In this document: positions 36,498 through 44,515 of the stretch, piece by piece
Position numbering within the stretch: position 1 is the first letter of the stretch
How the letters are laid out: each line of letters begins with the position of its first letter
From: a virus
IMG/VR virus record: IMGVR_UViG_3300025120_000059
Coordinates: 1-57,305 of that record
Strand: one strand, 5' to 3'
Length of the DNA: 57,305 bases
The notes under the pieces: generated by a model
What the model saw: only the letters and a program-made list of their open reading frames with translations
Database searches by the model: none
What the model was told of the DNA's origin: nothing
Position numbers and translations under genes: made by a program

Positions 36498-37206
36498 CAG
36501 ACCCTATCCTTTCTATTTTTACTATGTCTTTATAAGGCTTATAAATACCATTTATAACTTTATATAAAGCACTGCTATCATACCCATCTATGTTTTTTAG
36601 CGTTTGGAATTCTTCAGTGTGACCATCTTTAAATGTTATAATATATGGTCCTTTAAAATTAGGATGTTTTTCTCCCGATTGAGCAGCACTCATGTTCGCA
36701 CGATGTTCAGCACTAAGTGTCTTGCCTGTATGAGCAGCACTTAACTTCGCACGAGTTTCAGCACTAAGTGTCTTGCCTATATTACCAGCACTTATCTTCG
36801 CACGGCTTTTAGCACTGTGAAACTCAGGAGCGATAAACTTTACAGCACCTAGCTGAGCATTGTAATACAGTCGCTCACCACAGGGCAGTAGTTCCGGTGA
36901 GAGTACATCATTGTCTGTCTGGAAATGTACCTCACCGCTTACCACACCACCTCTTGTTTTATAGTTACAGATAATCTCAAAGGTAAACTTATCTTTACCA
37001 AGACGCTTCATGTCTTCTTTGAGTGGCTTACATGATCCTGCGTACACTCTCCAGTTAGATTCTCTGTCACGTTTTCTTTTCTTATAAGTATGGTAGAACT
37101 TCCTACCAATATATTTCCTGCCACTGACAGTGTTTGTTATAAGGTAAACAAAACCATAGTATGTATCAGGGTCTACCTCGCCAACCCAATGATGTTTCTT
37201 GGACAC
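36487..37206 (-). CDS. GIY-YIG endonuclease with NUMOD3 repeats
   Basis: A 239-residue protein starting at GTG one base after the previous stop. Residues 12-110 carry the GIY-YIG fold: YGFVYLITNTVSGRKYIGRKF, NWRVYAGSCKPLKEDMKRLGKDKF. Residues 150-190 hold three NUMOD3-like DNA-binding repeats (KTLSAETRAKLSAA, KTLSAEHRANMSAA, each about 18 aa). It is probably a freestanding homing or DNA-processing endonuclease placed between exonuclease and DUF3310 genes. Confidence 0.85.
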   Translation of the reverse strand: MSKKHHWVGEVDPDTYYGFVYLITNTVSGRKYIGRKFYHTYKKRKRDRESNWRVYAGSCKPLKEDMKRLGKDKFTFEIICNYKTRGGVVSGEVHFQTDNDVLSPELLPCGERLYYNAQLGAVKFIAPEFHSAKSRAKISAGNIGKTLSAETRAKLSAAHTGKTLSAEHRANMSAAQSGEKHPNFKGPYIITFKDGHTEEFQTLKNIDGYDSSALYKVINGIYKPYKDIVKIERIGSDDK

Positions 37207-38064
37207 TTAGACAGAGACTTCCGGTACGTCAGGCTGCTTCGCTACCTGCGTAAGATACCGCCTACCCTGCGAATACTTGAACGCACGTAGACCTTGACCG
37301 CCATTAGCATCCGACCAACAGTCTCTCTTATGCTCGCAATAAACACAACCAACAGCAAGCTTACGGTTGCCAGACTTACCATCAGGTAAATCGGAATAGC
37401 ACTTATCAGGTACGCTACTGTCAGCAACCACATTTTTAAGATGCTTAATTCTTTCTTTAGCATTGATCATATCCATACTGTGCAGTTGAGAAAGACATAC
37501 CTCACCAGTAGACTTGTTGATGGCAAGGAAGGCCGCACGATCCAGACCATTAGCTGCTGCATAGGCAGAAACCTGTGCAACATAACCAAATGGATCGTCC
37601 TCTGTTAGTTTATTATATTTAAACTTATCAAACCCCATACCACTGGCAGACTTAACATCAACAAGCACACCATCAATAATAGAATCTTGATGCCCTACCA
37701 CACCTTCAAGCGTAACCTCTTTCTGTTGATCTGTAACCTCATGTCCTGCTACTGTAGCACAGAGCAGCAGAAGCTCCTCAAGAATATATCCATATAGAAA
37801 CTTAATTCTTGTAGATGGTGGCAGTGTCTCTGGTGTTAGCTTCTTGTTGACATCGTACCAAAGCTTTCTATCAGGCTTACCAATAGCAGACAGACGTAGG
37901 TTGCCACGATCTCTTGGTACTTCATAGAGAAAACTTTTCAGATGTACCTTCAGCATCTCTCCAAAGGTATCAATATGTTTGTCTACCTCTGCTTCATCCA
38001 TATCAATAGGTGTTAGATTAAACAGATCATAGATATCTTCTACAAGAGTTTCTATTGTTTTCAT
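37207..38064 (-). CDS. PD-(D/E)XK (RecB/Cas4-like) exonuclease
   Basis: A 285-residue protein if started at 38064 (MKTIETLVED); an upstream in-frame ATG at 38109 lies within a hairpin leader and would add a non-conserved GECCSSGQHS stretch. The nuclease core is GVVGHQDSIIDGVLVDVKSASG (Asp, Asp, DVK), followed by a Q-SAYAAA helix. Cys near 255-270 (CVYCEHKRDCWSD) may hold a metal. It likely trims DNA ends during replication or host DNA breakdown. Confidence 0.8.
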   Translation of the reverse strand: MKTIETLVEDIYDLFNLTPIDMDEAEVDKHIDTFGEMLKVHLKSFLYEVPRDRGNLRLSAIGKPDRKLWYDVNKKLTPETLPPSTRIKFLYGYILEELLLLCATVAGHEVTDQQKEVTLEGVVGHQDSIIDGVLVDVKSASGMGFDKFKYNKLTEDDPFGYVAQVSAYAAANGLDRAAFLAINKSTGEVCLSQLHSMDMINAKERIKHLKNVVADSSVPDKCYSDLPDGKSGNRKLAVGCVYCEHKRDCWSDANGGQGLRAFKYSQGRRYLTQVAKQPDVPEVSV

Positions 38065-38074
38065 TATATAAGAA

Positions 38075-38106
38075 GGGGAGTGCTGACCACTACTGCAACA
38101 CTCCCC
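38075..38106 (-). promoter_or_regulatory. leader hairpin before the exonuclease gene
   Basis: An 11-bp stem (one G-T pair) with a 10-nt loop separates a strong AAGGAGG ribosome site from the ATG at 38064. Folding would bring that site to about 14 nt from the start codon, as known for a few T4 genes with structured spacers. It could also act as a weak terminator after the SSB gene. No T-run of terminator type follows. Confidence 0.6.
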
Positions 38107-38125
38107 CATGCCTCCTTATGTTATA

Positions 38126-38590
38126 TTAGAAAGGTACTGCTTCCGATACAGCTTCTTGTACATAGCCACCGTCAACAGGGGCGAAGTCTTCATTACCATC
38201 TTTATATTCAATGAAGTCCACAACCTGTACGGCTGCAAGGTCAGACGATACTCCTGACTTGCCAGCATAATTCCAATCATAAGGAATTGCTTTTACATTT
38301 ACTACGCTACCATTAGCAATTTTCTTTCCATCCCACAGGTTATTCTGTGAGTCTTTGACGATGGGTGCCTGACGCTCAGTCCCATCCTTACGCATAACCT
38401 TACGCTTAATAGTAACAAAGTCACCACGTTCATCTCCCTTGTTAGCGATAGGAAGATTAGCAGCTTCAATGGTTGCACGGTTGTCATCGTTAACCTCAAC
38501 CTGAATGCTCCACACCGGATCGAACTTAACGTTCGGCTCAGTGATAGAAGCATAGTGGCACTTACCAGAAATGTAAATCGGATCGTTCAT
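38126..38590 (-). CDS. T7 gp2.5-like single-stranded DNA-binding protein
   Basis: A 154-residue protein with OB-fold strands (IYISGKCHYASITEPNVKFDPVWSIQVEV, FVTIKRKVM, GSVVNVKAIPYDWNY) and a GVSSDLAAVQVVDF strand, as in the T7 gp2.5/DUF2815 group. It ends in an acidic tail finishing EAVPF, the acidic plus aromatic end these proteins use to bind the replisome. An AAAGGAG ribosome site precedes it, and a consensus promoter lies about 90 nt upstream. Confidence 0.8.
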   Translation of the reverse strand: MNDPIYISGKCHYASITEPNVKFDPVWSIQVEVNDDNRATIEAANLPIANKGDERGDFVTIKRKVMRKDGTERQAPIVKDSQNNLWDGKKIANGSVVNVKAIPYDWNYAGKSGVSSDLAAVQVVDFIEYKDGNEDFAPVDGGYVQEAVSEAVPF

Positions 38591-38680
38591 AAATAGTCTC
38601 CTTTAAAACGCTGCGCTATTGCAGCCATGATGGGGATCATTCCCCGTTGGGTTGTCTACTACTAACTAAACAACGAGTGC

Positions 38681-38710
38681 ATTATAGCACATCGTATATT
38701 GGGATGTCAA
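38681..38710 (-). promoter_or_regulatory. consensus sigma70 promoter
   Basis: Read on the - strand: TTGACA, an 18-nt spacer, TATAAT, with TGC before the -10 (extended -10). It lies just past the DNA polymerase stop and drives SSB and the genes below it. The leader (38591-38675) contains two small hairpins (GGGGA-TCAT-TCCCC at 38632-38645 and CTGC-GCTATT-GCAG at 38611-38624). Confidence 0.85.
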
Positions 38711-38714
38711 CATA

Positions 38715-40346
38715 TTAATGTGTCTCTGCCCAATTATTTCCAACCTTGAAGTCTGAGTCAAGGTCACACTTAAAGTTTAGTATTTCCTGTGTCGTATACA
38801 TAGCCTCCTTTGTTATCTTGGTAAAGCTTTCTATGTCTGGTTTGGCTACCTCAAACTGATACTCATCATGTACTGAGGCAACAAGCTTGGCGTCAAGGCC
38901 ATGCTCCCAGATCATCCTGTCCATCTCAACAAGCCAACGCTTGCACACCACTGCACCGGCACCTTGAAGTAGAGTATTAAGTGCAGCATGTTCGTGCCTG
39001 ATGTGTAGCATACGTCCATCAAGACCACGTATCAAACCCTTTGAAGCTACTGCGCCTATATCTTTACGTAGCTTGTTAAGTGCTGGCATATTCTTCAGGA
39101 ACTTTCCGATAAGTTTCTGTCCATCAGAAGAGTTACCACCAACTACACTACCAATCTTAGCGGGACCAGCACCATACAAAAATGCATAGATAAATGTCTT
39201 GGCTTGGTCACGGTTACTTAGACCTGCTGCCTTCATGTTAGCTGTATGTACATCACCTGTCAGTACCTCATTGGTAAACTTAGCATCGTTCATATAGTGA
39301 GCAAGACATCTAAGCTCAAGGCCACTGGCATCAGTACCTACTAGCTGATGTGTCTCTGGATTAGATACTGTCCAGAGTTCTCTGCACTCTTTACCATATG
39401 GACTGTACACTGCTGGAACCTGTGCCATGTTTGGGCCATGATGTGCCATCCTGCCGGTGATAGTCTTGAGAGTAAGCACCCTGCCATGCACTCGTTCCTG
39501 TTCGCTACATGCCTGTATCCACGCCTTCAGTAGGCCGGTACGTTTCTGTAGCAGGAAGTAACGAGAGAACATCTTAGCCTCTGGCATATCAATCGTATCC
39601 AGCACTGCCTCATTGACAATCACATTGCCCTTGTCTGTTTTCTTTGTAGGCTTCCATCCCTTCTTCATCAGACGTTCAGCAATCTGCTTACGACTTGCTA
39701 TATTAAAAGGTATTTCTTTTGTCTTTGTCTTTAGCTCTACAATGGTAGGTGGAAACATATCGTGAGCCTTCTCTTCAAGAGAGTACAACTCATCCATAAG
39801 TTTAGCTTCCAGTGTCATACCCTTCATCAGGTCAAAGGCAAAGCCGTTGCTCTGTTGTTTATCTACGATGCTACGAACCTTCCGTTCCAGATCATAGGAT
39901 TCATCAGAGAACTTCTTACCTTCTTCCTGTAGGTAGTCATACGTCTCCATTGTTACAGCCGTGTCGGTGTAACAGTACTTCAACATCTCTTCATTGAAGT
40001 GGGAGAAGTCATGGTAGTCACCCTTCTTGTGGTTGAAGAAGTTACCCCATGACTCAAGGGAGTGACCACCATCACGTATAGGATTATATAACTGTGACTT
40101 AATAAGTGTATCATCAATCTGATCTATCTTAATATCAGAACCAGTAAACTTATTAAGTAAGGGAGCGTCGAAGCTGATACCGTTGTGCATAATAAAGGTA
40201 TCTATTTTCTTCGACCACTCCCTGAAGTCACGGCATTCATCTCCTATCCAGTGTCGTGTCTGTCCTGTTTCTTTGCTCCTTGCTACGATACAGTGTATCT
40301 TGGTTGCATTGATAGCATCTGTTTCTATATCAACTACTGCTTTCAT
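38715..40346 (-). CDS. DNA polymerase, family A (T7-like)
   Basis: A 543-residue polymerase, shorter than T7 gp5 (704). Exonuclease motifs: VVDIETD (Asp6, Glu8), HNGISFDAP (about 54-62) and YCYTDTAVTMETY (about 124-136). Polymerase motif A is GTDASGLELRCLAHYM (Asp339), motif B is NRDQAKTFIYAFLYGAG (378-394), and motif C is VASVHDEYQF (Asp494, Glu495). The end VGNNWAETH resembles T7's C-terminal NWAICH. It replicates the genome and proofreads. No obvious thioredoxin-binding insertion could be picked out. Confidence 0.97.
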   Translation of the reverse strand: MKAVVDIETDAINATKIHCIVARSKETGQTRHWIGDECRDFREWSKKIDTFIMHNGISFDAPLLNKFTGSDIKIDQIDDTLIKSQLYNPIRDGGHSLESWGNFFNHKKGDYHDFSHFNEEMLKYCYTDTAVTMETYDYLQEEGKKFSDESYDLERKVRSIVDKQQSNGFAFDLMKGMTLEAKLMDELYSLEEKAHDMFPPTIVELKTKTKEIPFNIASRKQIAERLMKKGWKPTKKTDKGNVIVNEAVLDTIDMPEAKMFSRYFLLQKRTGLLKAWIQACSEQERVHGRVLTLKTITGRMAHHGPNMAQVPAVYSPYGKECRELWTVSNPETHQLVGTDASGLELRCLAHYMNDAKFTNEVLTGDVHTANMKAAGLSNRDQAKTFIYAFLYGAGPAKIGSVVGGNSSDGQKLIGKFLKNMPALNKLRKDIGAVASKGLIRGLDGRMLHIRHEHAALNTLLQGAGAVVCKRWLVEMDRMIWEHGLDAKLVASVHDEYQFEVAKPDIESFTKITKEAMYTTQEILNFKCDLDSDFKVGNNWAETH

Positions 40347-40823
40347 TCAAGCAGCTTTTTTTTGTAATTGATTTTGATTTAATCCATACCCCTCACCATG
40401 TCCTAAATTAATTATATTATTTGGATTAATAAGTTGTTCTTTAGTTGCCCAACCTCTGATAACAAATTTAGGAAAGTTTGTGGTAACTAAAACAAAAATA
40501 TCAATATCTTTATAAGGTGTATTTAATTTTGCTAGTAGTTTTCCTGTAGAATATTTTGTTGTTTTAACATCTATTCTTTTTCCAGAGTGAGAAATGAGAT
40601 CAGCGCCGCCCTGTCTTGCATATATTGTTAAGTCAGGATATACATTAAGCCATTTACCCACGCAAAGTTCGCCACCTAAACCTAGAAGATCAGTTTCTAA
40701 ATTACTTTGTGGACCTATCTTTGCGTTATAAACTCCTGAAGAACGGGCTACATCGTGACGCATTTCAGCCCCTATCTTACAAATTTTTTGTTCAAATTCT
40801 GTAAGTTCATATTCATATATCAT
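40347..40823 (-). CDS. PD-(D/E)XK-like endonuclease
   Basis: A 158-residue protein. After a helical N-terminus comes GLGGELCVGKWL, then GADLISHSGKRIDVKTTKY: the Asp ... DVK pattern of PD-(D/E)XK nucleases, with a beta strand (IDIFVLVTTNF) after it. The stop overlaps the polymerase start region. It may be a resolvase or a DNA-degrading enzyme. This family level is supported; the substrate is not known. Confidence 0.7.
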   Translation of the reverse strand: MIYEYELTEFEQKICKIGAEMRHDVARSSGVYNAKIGPQSNLETDLLGLGGELCVGKWLNVYPDLTIYARQGGADLISHSGKRIDVKTTKYSTGKLLAKLNTPYKDIDIFVLVTTNFPKFVIRGWATKEQLINPNNIINLGHGEGYGLNQNQLQKKAA

Positions 40824-41286
40824 TTGTCATGTCCACTAAGTATGCATCTTCTACGGGAATGTGAAAGAATTTTTCTCCCTTTCTTATCTTATAGTTAGAG
40901 GCTTCTTTAACTTCACACTCTAACAATGTGTTACCATCTACGTGCCATGCCATAGTGCAGTCATGGTTGAAGACCACAAAAGTAAGTAGGTCATTGTAAC
41001 ATTCCTTCTTCCATTTGTCAAGAAGCCTTTGCTTACGATGTGGTATACGTAACTCTTTCCAACTGTCGGGCCACTCGTTACCCTTCCAAGAATACTTCAC
41101 CTCCACTTCATAGAGATGTCTTGGAAGGTCTGGACCTACAGTTGAAACAATATCAAAGTAAGTTGTTTCATTAGTATCTATATTAGTATGATCTTTATTT
41201 TCTAACCAAGATACCATAGCTTCTTTGGCTTCTCTGTCAGCTTTCTCATATAGATTACGATCAAACTTCTTTCTAACCTCACTCAT
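40813..41286 (-). CDS. possible second PD-(D/E)XK-fold protein
   Basis: A 157-residue protein. I place the start at 41286, which has GGAGG 6 nt upstream; in-frame ATGs at 41301 and 41292 do not. It reads TYFDIVSTVG (Asp) and LYEVEVKYSWKG (ExK), a nuclease-like core, followed by LRIPHRKQRLLDKWK and a hydrophobic FVVFNHDCTMAWHVD strand. It overlaps the primase gene by 8 nt. Such proteins occur beside phage replisome genes. Function not proven. Confidence 0.6.
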   Translation of the reverse strand: MSEVRKKFDRNLYEKADREAKEAMVSWLENKDHTNIDTNETTYFDIVSTVGPDLPRHLYEVEVKYSWKGNEWPDSWKELRIPHRKQRLLDKWKKECYNDLLTFVVFNHDCTMAWHVDGNTLLECEVKEASNYKIRKGEKFFHIPVEDAYLVDMTNDI

Positions 41287-42901
41287 TGTCATCCTCCACA
41301 AAGGGGTTGTCGATCTGTGTCATGCGTCCTGTCTCACCATCATAGTGAAGGTGACAAGCTATACCAGTGTCACCTGTGTACCTGTTCTTCAAGACACGGA
41401 TAGAGGTGGTATTAGCTTCGATAGGATCGTCTGCCTGTTGGTTACGCTCCAGTGCAATCACTGCATCAGACAGGTGGGCAATAGAAGCAGAGCCACGTAG
41501 GTGTGACAGGGTAACTTCACGGCCATTCTCATGCCCATTGTCACCTGATGGGCGACGTAGGTGGCTGACCAGTAGCAGGGCAATGCCTGTCTCCTCAACA
41601 AGAGAACGAAGCTTGGTCATCAGGATGTCGATAGACTTACGCTCATCGCCGTTGTCTTCCTGTCCTGATACAAGGATAGACAGGTGATCAAGGAAAATCC
41701 ACTTGCAGTCAAGAGCTTTTGCCATGTATCGGATGCGACTAAGTATCTCATCGTTCTCCATGCTGCCAAAGTGATCGAAGGCAAAGAACCTACCAGAGTC
41801 AATCGTCTTGGCTTGCCAATCATCCAACTGTTCCTGCGTGTACTGGTCACGTATCTCCTTAATGTACAGTCTAGCGTTAGCTTCCACACTCATAAGGTTG
41901 AAGGCAGTCTGCTTCGTGTTCTCTTCCATAGCAAGCACACCAATATTATCTTTGGTATTCTGCATAATATGATACATAAGCTCACGCATGATGCTGGACT
42001 TACCCATACCTGCACCAGAGGTGAACGTCACAAGCTCTCCTGTCCTGATGCCATAGGTCTTGTCGTTCATACCGGACCACGGGTAGGGACAAGTCTCGTT
42101 GTGTGTCTCATCGTACAGGCTACGGCCAAGGTCAGCAAGGTTGATAATACCTGCCGGTGTAAAGGTACGTGCGCTCCACCATGCCTGAGTAAACTTCTCA
42201 CGTTGACCTGTCTTCAGATACTCATTGGCATCCTTGAGTTCAAGGTCCATGATCTTACACTTGTTAGGCTCAAACAGTTTAGCAACAGCCTGTGCTGCCT
42301 CCTTGCCCTGCTTATCATTGTCAAAGCAGAGAACAATAGTATCGAACTTGTTAAGGTATTCAAGTGACTGCTGACAGTTCTTCACGGCAGACTGTGCGCC
42401 GTTCTTAATAGATACTGAAGGCCACTTCGATCCCATCAGTTCATAGGCACTCATGGCATCGATCTCACCCTCACAAACCGTGACAAACTTACCTGTCTGA
42501 CCAAAGATATTCTGACCAAACAAACCACACTCAGAAAGATTACCCTCAGACCAGAACTGTTTGTCACTGGTACGTCGGAACTTAGATGCAAGATGATTAC
42601 CATTCTTGTCGTAGTATTTGTACATGTGTTTATCTACAATGGTGCCACTCTTACTTACAGTGACGCCATACTTCTTACAGGTATCAAGAGTAATTTTTCT
42701 GTCAGCAATAGCTGAGAAGGTAAAAGATGAGGGATTTTCATTCTGCATTTTGATAACCTGAGTTGGTTGGGTTGGCATCTGTTCTCCATTTCTATAGGGC
42801 TTGGATTCGTCGCAGCTAAAACATTTAGTTCCCCACTCGTAGTATGCCAGTGCGTCTGACGAACCACAGTCGGGGCAGGGTTGGTGTGTTTTAAGTTCCA
42901 T
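41279..42901 (-). CDS. primase-helicase (T7 gp4-like)
   Basis: A 540-residue protein. N-terminal zinc-binding domain: CPDC (9-12) and CFSC (27-30). TOPRIM primase: FVTVCEGEIDAMSAYELMG and VLCFDNDKQG. Helicase of the DnaB/RecA type: Walker A TSGAGMGKSS, Walker B CKWIFLDHLSILV, and RSLVEETGIALLLVSHLRRP. It makes primers and unwinds the fork, working with the polymerase and SSB. The start at 42901 has GGAG 6 nt before it; an ATG at 42913 is also possible. A conserved hairpin lies immediately upstream. Confidence 0.95.
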   Translation of the reverse strand: MELKTHQPCPDCGSSDALAYYEWGTKCFSCDESKPYRNGEQMPTQPTQVIKMQNENPSSFTFSAIADRKITLDTCKKYGVTVSKSGTIVDKHMYKYYDKNGNHLASKFRRTSDKQFWSEGNLSECGLFGQNIFGQTGKFVTVCEGEIDAMSAYELMGSKWPSVSIKNGAQSAVKNCQQSLEYLNKFDTIVLCFDNDKQGKEAAQAVAKLFEPNKCKIMDLELKDANEYLKTGQREKFTQAWWSARTFTPAGIINLADLGRSLYDETHNETCPYPWSGMNDKTYGIRTGELVTFTSGAGMGKSSIMRELMYHIMQNTKDNIGVLAMEENTKQTAFNLMSVEANARLYIKEIRDQYTQEQLDDWQAKTIDSGRFFAFDHFGSMENDEILSRIRYMAKALDCKWIFLDHLSILVSGQEDNGDERKSIDILMTKLRSLVEETGIALLLVSHLRRPSGDNGHENGREVTLSHLRGSASIAHLSDAVIALERNQQADDPIEANTTSIRVLKNRYTGDTGIACHLHYDGETGRMTQIDNPFVEDDNE

Positions 42902-42914
42902 AAACTTCTCCATA

Positions 42915-42966
42915 TTAATTGAGCCTTAGTAGTTTCGTAGAAACTCTACTACTAAGACTCAATTAA
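42915..42966 (-). repeat. covarying hairpin element, copy 1 (upstream of primase-helicase)
   Basis: A 9-bp outer stem, one mismatch, and a second 9-bp stem (CTTAGTAGT/ACTACTAAG on the + strand) enclose an inner AGTTTC/GAAACT mini-hairpin with a 3-nt loop and an extra CTACT on one side. This is the same architecture as four other hairpins in the early region (47873, 49488, 50347, 50603), with different arm sequences. Confidence 0.9.
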
Positions 42967-42968
42967 GT

Positions 42969-43157
42969 TTACCATTTACCTTTACTGTTTTCCATGAGTT
43001 CCTTACATAACTCTTGTCGGTGTGCAGCTATATCCTTTTCTATTGATACCAGTGTCTCTATCTTATCAACCATCTCCATCTTACGCCACGGTGCTTTAAA
43101 ACATGTTTGTACATGTCCTCTTTCTTTTGGTTTGTATACTTCAACTAGAACTTCCAT
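42969..43157 (-). CDS. small hypothetical protein (62 aa)
   Basis: A 62-residue protein started at 43157, four bases after the stop of the upstream small gene, with AAGGGA about 9 nt before. An ORF extending further upstream in this frame would run through the neighbouring gene. The product has a charged N-terminus (VEVYKPKERGHVQTCF) and a coiled-coil-like C-terminus (MVDKIETLVSIEKDIAAHRQEL). No family recognised. Confidence 0.6.
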   Translation of the reverse strand: MEVLVEVYKPKERGHVQTCFKAPWRKMEMVDKIETLVSIEKDIAAHRQELCKELMENSKGKW

Positions 43158-43161
43158 AGCT

Positions 43162-43320
43162 CTATCCCTTCTTGATTTCATAAACTCTTTCTGTAGGTAA
43201 TCCGGTAACATGTTGAGTGAGTTGTTCACGGTTTTGAAGTTCTTCTTCTGCCTCCTTCTTAGTAGTGAAAGATTTAATCTCCACATCTCCCCACTCCTTT
43301 CTTAATACTAACTTCCACAT
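43162..43320 (-). CDS. small hypothetical protein (52 aa)
   Basis: A 52-residue frame starting inside the last codons of thyX (13-nt overlap) and ending 4 nt before the next gene. It begins MWKLVLRKEWGDVEIKSFTTKKEAEEEL, a beta-hairpin followed by a helix in the style of small phage accessory proteins, and finishes RVYEIKKG. The tight fit between its neighbours supports it over the longer frame that overlaps it. Confidence 0.6.
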   Translation of the reverse strand: MWKLVLRKEWGDVEIKSFTTKKEAEEELQNREQLTQHVTGLPTERVYEIKKG

Positions 43321-43976
43321 AACGCACTCCATGATTCAGGAAATAACTTTTCCATATGATCTCCGATTGGTTTAACCACGCTACTGGTTTCAAGTTGTGC
43401 GTCTTTGCTGCACCGTAGTTTGTATATTCTTGCGAAGGCCATCAGTGTACCAGACCAGTACCACTCCGTCAACATGCTTTGTGGCAGCACAGTTCGTGCT
43501 TGTTCAGGACATACACCTATATCTAACATAGCTTTATAAGCATCAAGACAGTGGCGTGTTGCATCTATGTACATATGATCTACTATGTTCTGTGATGGTG
43601 TGGCATCTTCTGATGATCCCTGCTTTACATTTTCTGCACTCTGTCTCCAGTAATCAGGCGACCAGAACTCTGGTTCTGTTTTAATATACCTACGGCTAAC
43701 CTCATTCCAGACAAGACCAACTTGATGTTTCATAAGTTGTCGTGCTACGAAGATGGGTGCCTTGATCCTGAACTGTGCAGAGCCATGACCAAACGGTGTC
43801 CAGTGATTGTGCTTGGCAAGATACTTTATTAGTTTAATATCTTTATCTTGAAGCACTCCCTCAGTCGGACCACCAAAAGGTATTGTTTCCCAATCAGATT
43901 CTTTATCAAAGCTAACCCGTGCTGCATTAACAACGCTGAGATCGTTACCCATGTGATCAATCAATTCAACATTCAT
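43308..43976 (-). CDS. thyX: flavin-dependent thymidylate synthase
   Basis: A 222-residue protein. I start at 43976 (MNVELIDHMG), which has GGAGG upstream. It carries ARVSFDK near the N-terminus, FGHGSAQFRIKAPIFVARQLMKHQVGLVWNEVSRRY (the ThyX signature R-----K-------NE-SRRY, here with RQLMKHQ before it) and CPEQARTVLPQSMLTEWYWSG. It makes dTMP from dUMP with FAD, NADPH and methylene-THF. With ribonucleotide reductase it feeds DNA synthesis. Confidence 0.95.
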   Translation of the reverse strand: MNVELIDHMGNDLSVVNAARVSFDKESDWETIPFGGPTEGVLQDKDIKLIKYLAKHNHWTPFGHGSAQFRIKAPIFVARQLMKHQVGLVWNEVSRRYIKTEPEFWSPDYWRQSAENVKQGSSEDATPSQNIVDHMYIDATRHCLDAYKAMLDIGVCPEQARTVLPQSMLTEWYWSGTLMAFARIYKLRCSKDAQLETSSVVKPIGDHMEKLFPESWSALCGS

Positions 43977-44151
43977 CAAAGGTATCCTCCCACAGTTCAT
44001 GCACAAAAGAAACTTTATCTTCCATAATATTATCTGCTTCTTTCTTTGCTAACTTCTTAGCCTCTTTGTAGACATAACCTTCATCAACATATTCTCTGAT
44101 CAGATCACGCATTAAACCACTGCGTTCTTTCTGCCATAAATTCTTAGCCAT
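43966..44151 (-). CDS. small helical protein (61 aa)
   Basis: A 61-residue, charged and probably all-helical protein (KERSGLMRDLIREYVDEGYVYKEAKKLAKKEADNI), overlapping thyX by 11 nt at its end. Only the gene order (next to thyX and small early genes) is informative. No family recognised. Confidence 0.6.
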   Translation of the reverse strand: MAKNLWQKERSGLMRDLIREYVDEGYVYKEAKKLAKKEADNIMEDKVSFVHELWEDTFDEC

Positions 44152-44152
44152 G

Positions 44153-44323
44153 TTAATCTAAATCCTCTAAGTCTTTAAAAAATTCTTCTCTATCTTTTTG
44201 ACTTGTGACATCGTACCCTGACTTCTTCATCAACAACCACAACTCTTCGCCGTATCCTAAAGATTTTCTTAAAGTATTTTCTTTTTCTAAACGGTGCCAA
44301 TCAAGATCGTATATTTTTGTCAT
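44153..44323 (-). CDS. small hypothetical protein (56 aa)
   Basis: A 56-residue frame that starts inside the end of the upstream gene (23-nt overlap) and stops 1 nt before the next start. It reads MTKIYDLDWHRLEKENTLRK, then GYGEELWLLMKKSGYDVTSQKDREEF, a compact helical acidic protein. It fills the gap exactly, which supports it. No family known. Confidence 0.6.
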   Translation of the reverse strand: MTKIYDLDWHRLEKENTLRKSLGYGEELWLLMKKSGYDVTSQKDREEFFKDLEDLD

Positions 44324-44486
44324 CGTATTCTACCCACCCAGTATTAGCGTTTGTTTGTTTTTCTTTTGCTAGTTCTTTTCTTAGGTCATCAATTAATTTT
44401 TCCTGTTCTTTTATTCTAGCTTTTAACATCTTAACATTAGTATTTAATATGTCCCAAGCGGACTTCAAGTTAGTGTCTTCTGTCAT
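44301..44486 (-). CDS. small coiled-coil protein (61 aa)
   Basis: A 61-residue protein, with residues 10-47 a strong heptad coiled coil (NTNVKMLKARIKEQEKLIDDLRKELAKE). The GGAG site 6 nt before its ATG is also the spacer of a consensus promoter, whose TATAAT directly abuts the ATG. It overlaps the next gene by 23 nt. Function unknown. Confidence 0.6.
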   Translation of the reverse strand: MTEDTNLKSAWDILNTNVKMLKARIKEQEKLIDDLRKELAKEKQTNANTGWVEYDDKNIRS

Positions 44487-44515
44487 ATTATACTCCTGTC
44501 ACCGGCTGTTGTCAA
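44487..44515 (-). promoter_or_regulatory. consensus sigma70 promoter overlapping a ribosome site
   Basis: Read on the - strand: TTGACA, 17-nt spacer, TATAAT. The -10 ends exactly where the 44486 gene's ATG begins, so transcription from it would start a few bases inside that gene, while longer upstream transcripts would use the GGAG in the spacer to translate it. It would drive thyX and the replisome genes below. Confidence 0.8.

Noticed and set aside
43158-43286. Longer frame (105 residues) for the 42969 gene
   Set aside because: Its upstream part overlaps a 52-residue gene in another frame that chains properly with thyX; the shorter start has its own ribosome site.
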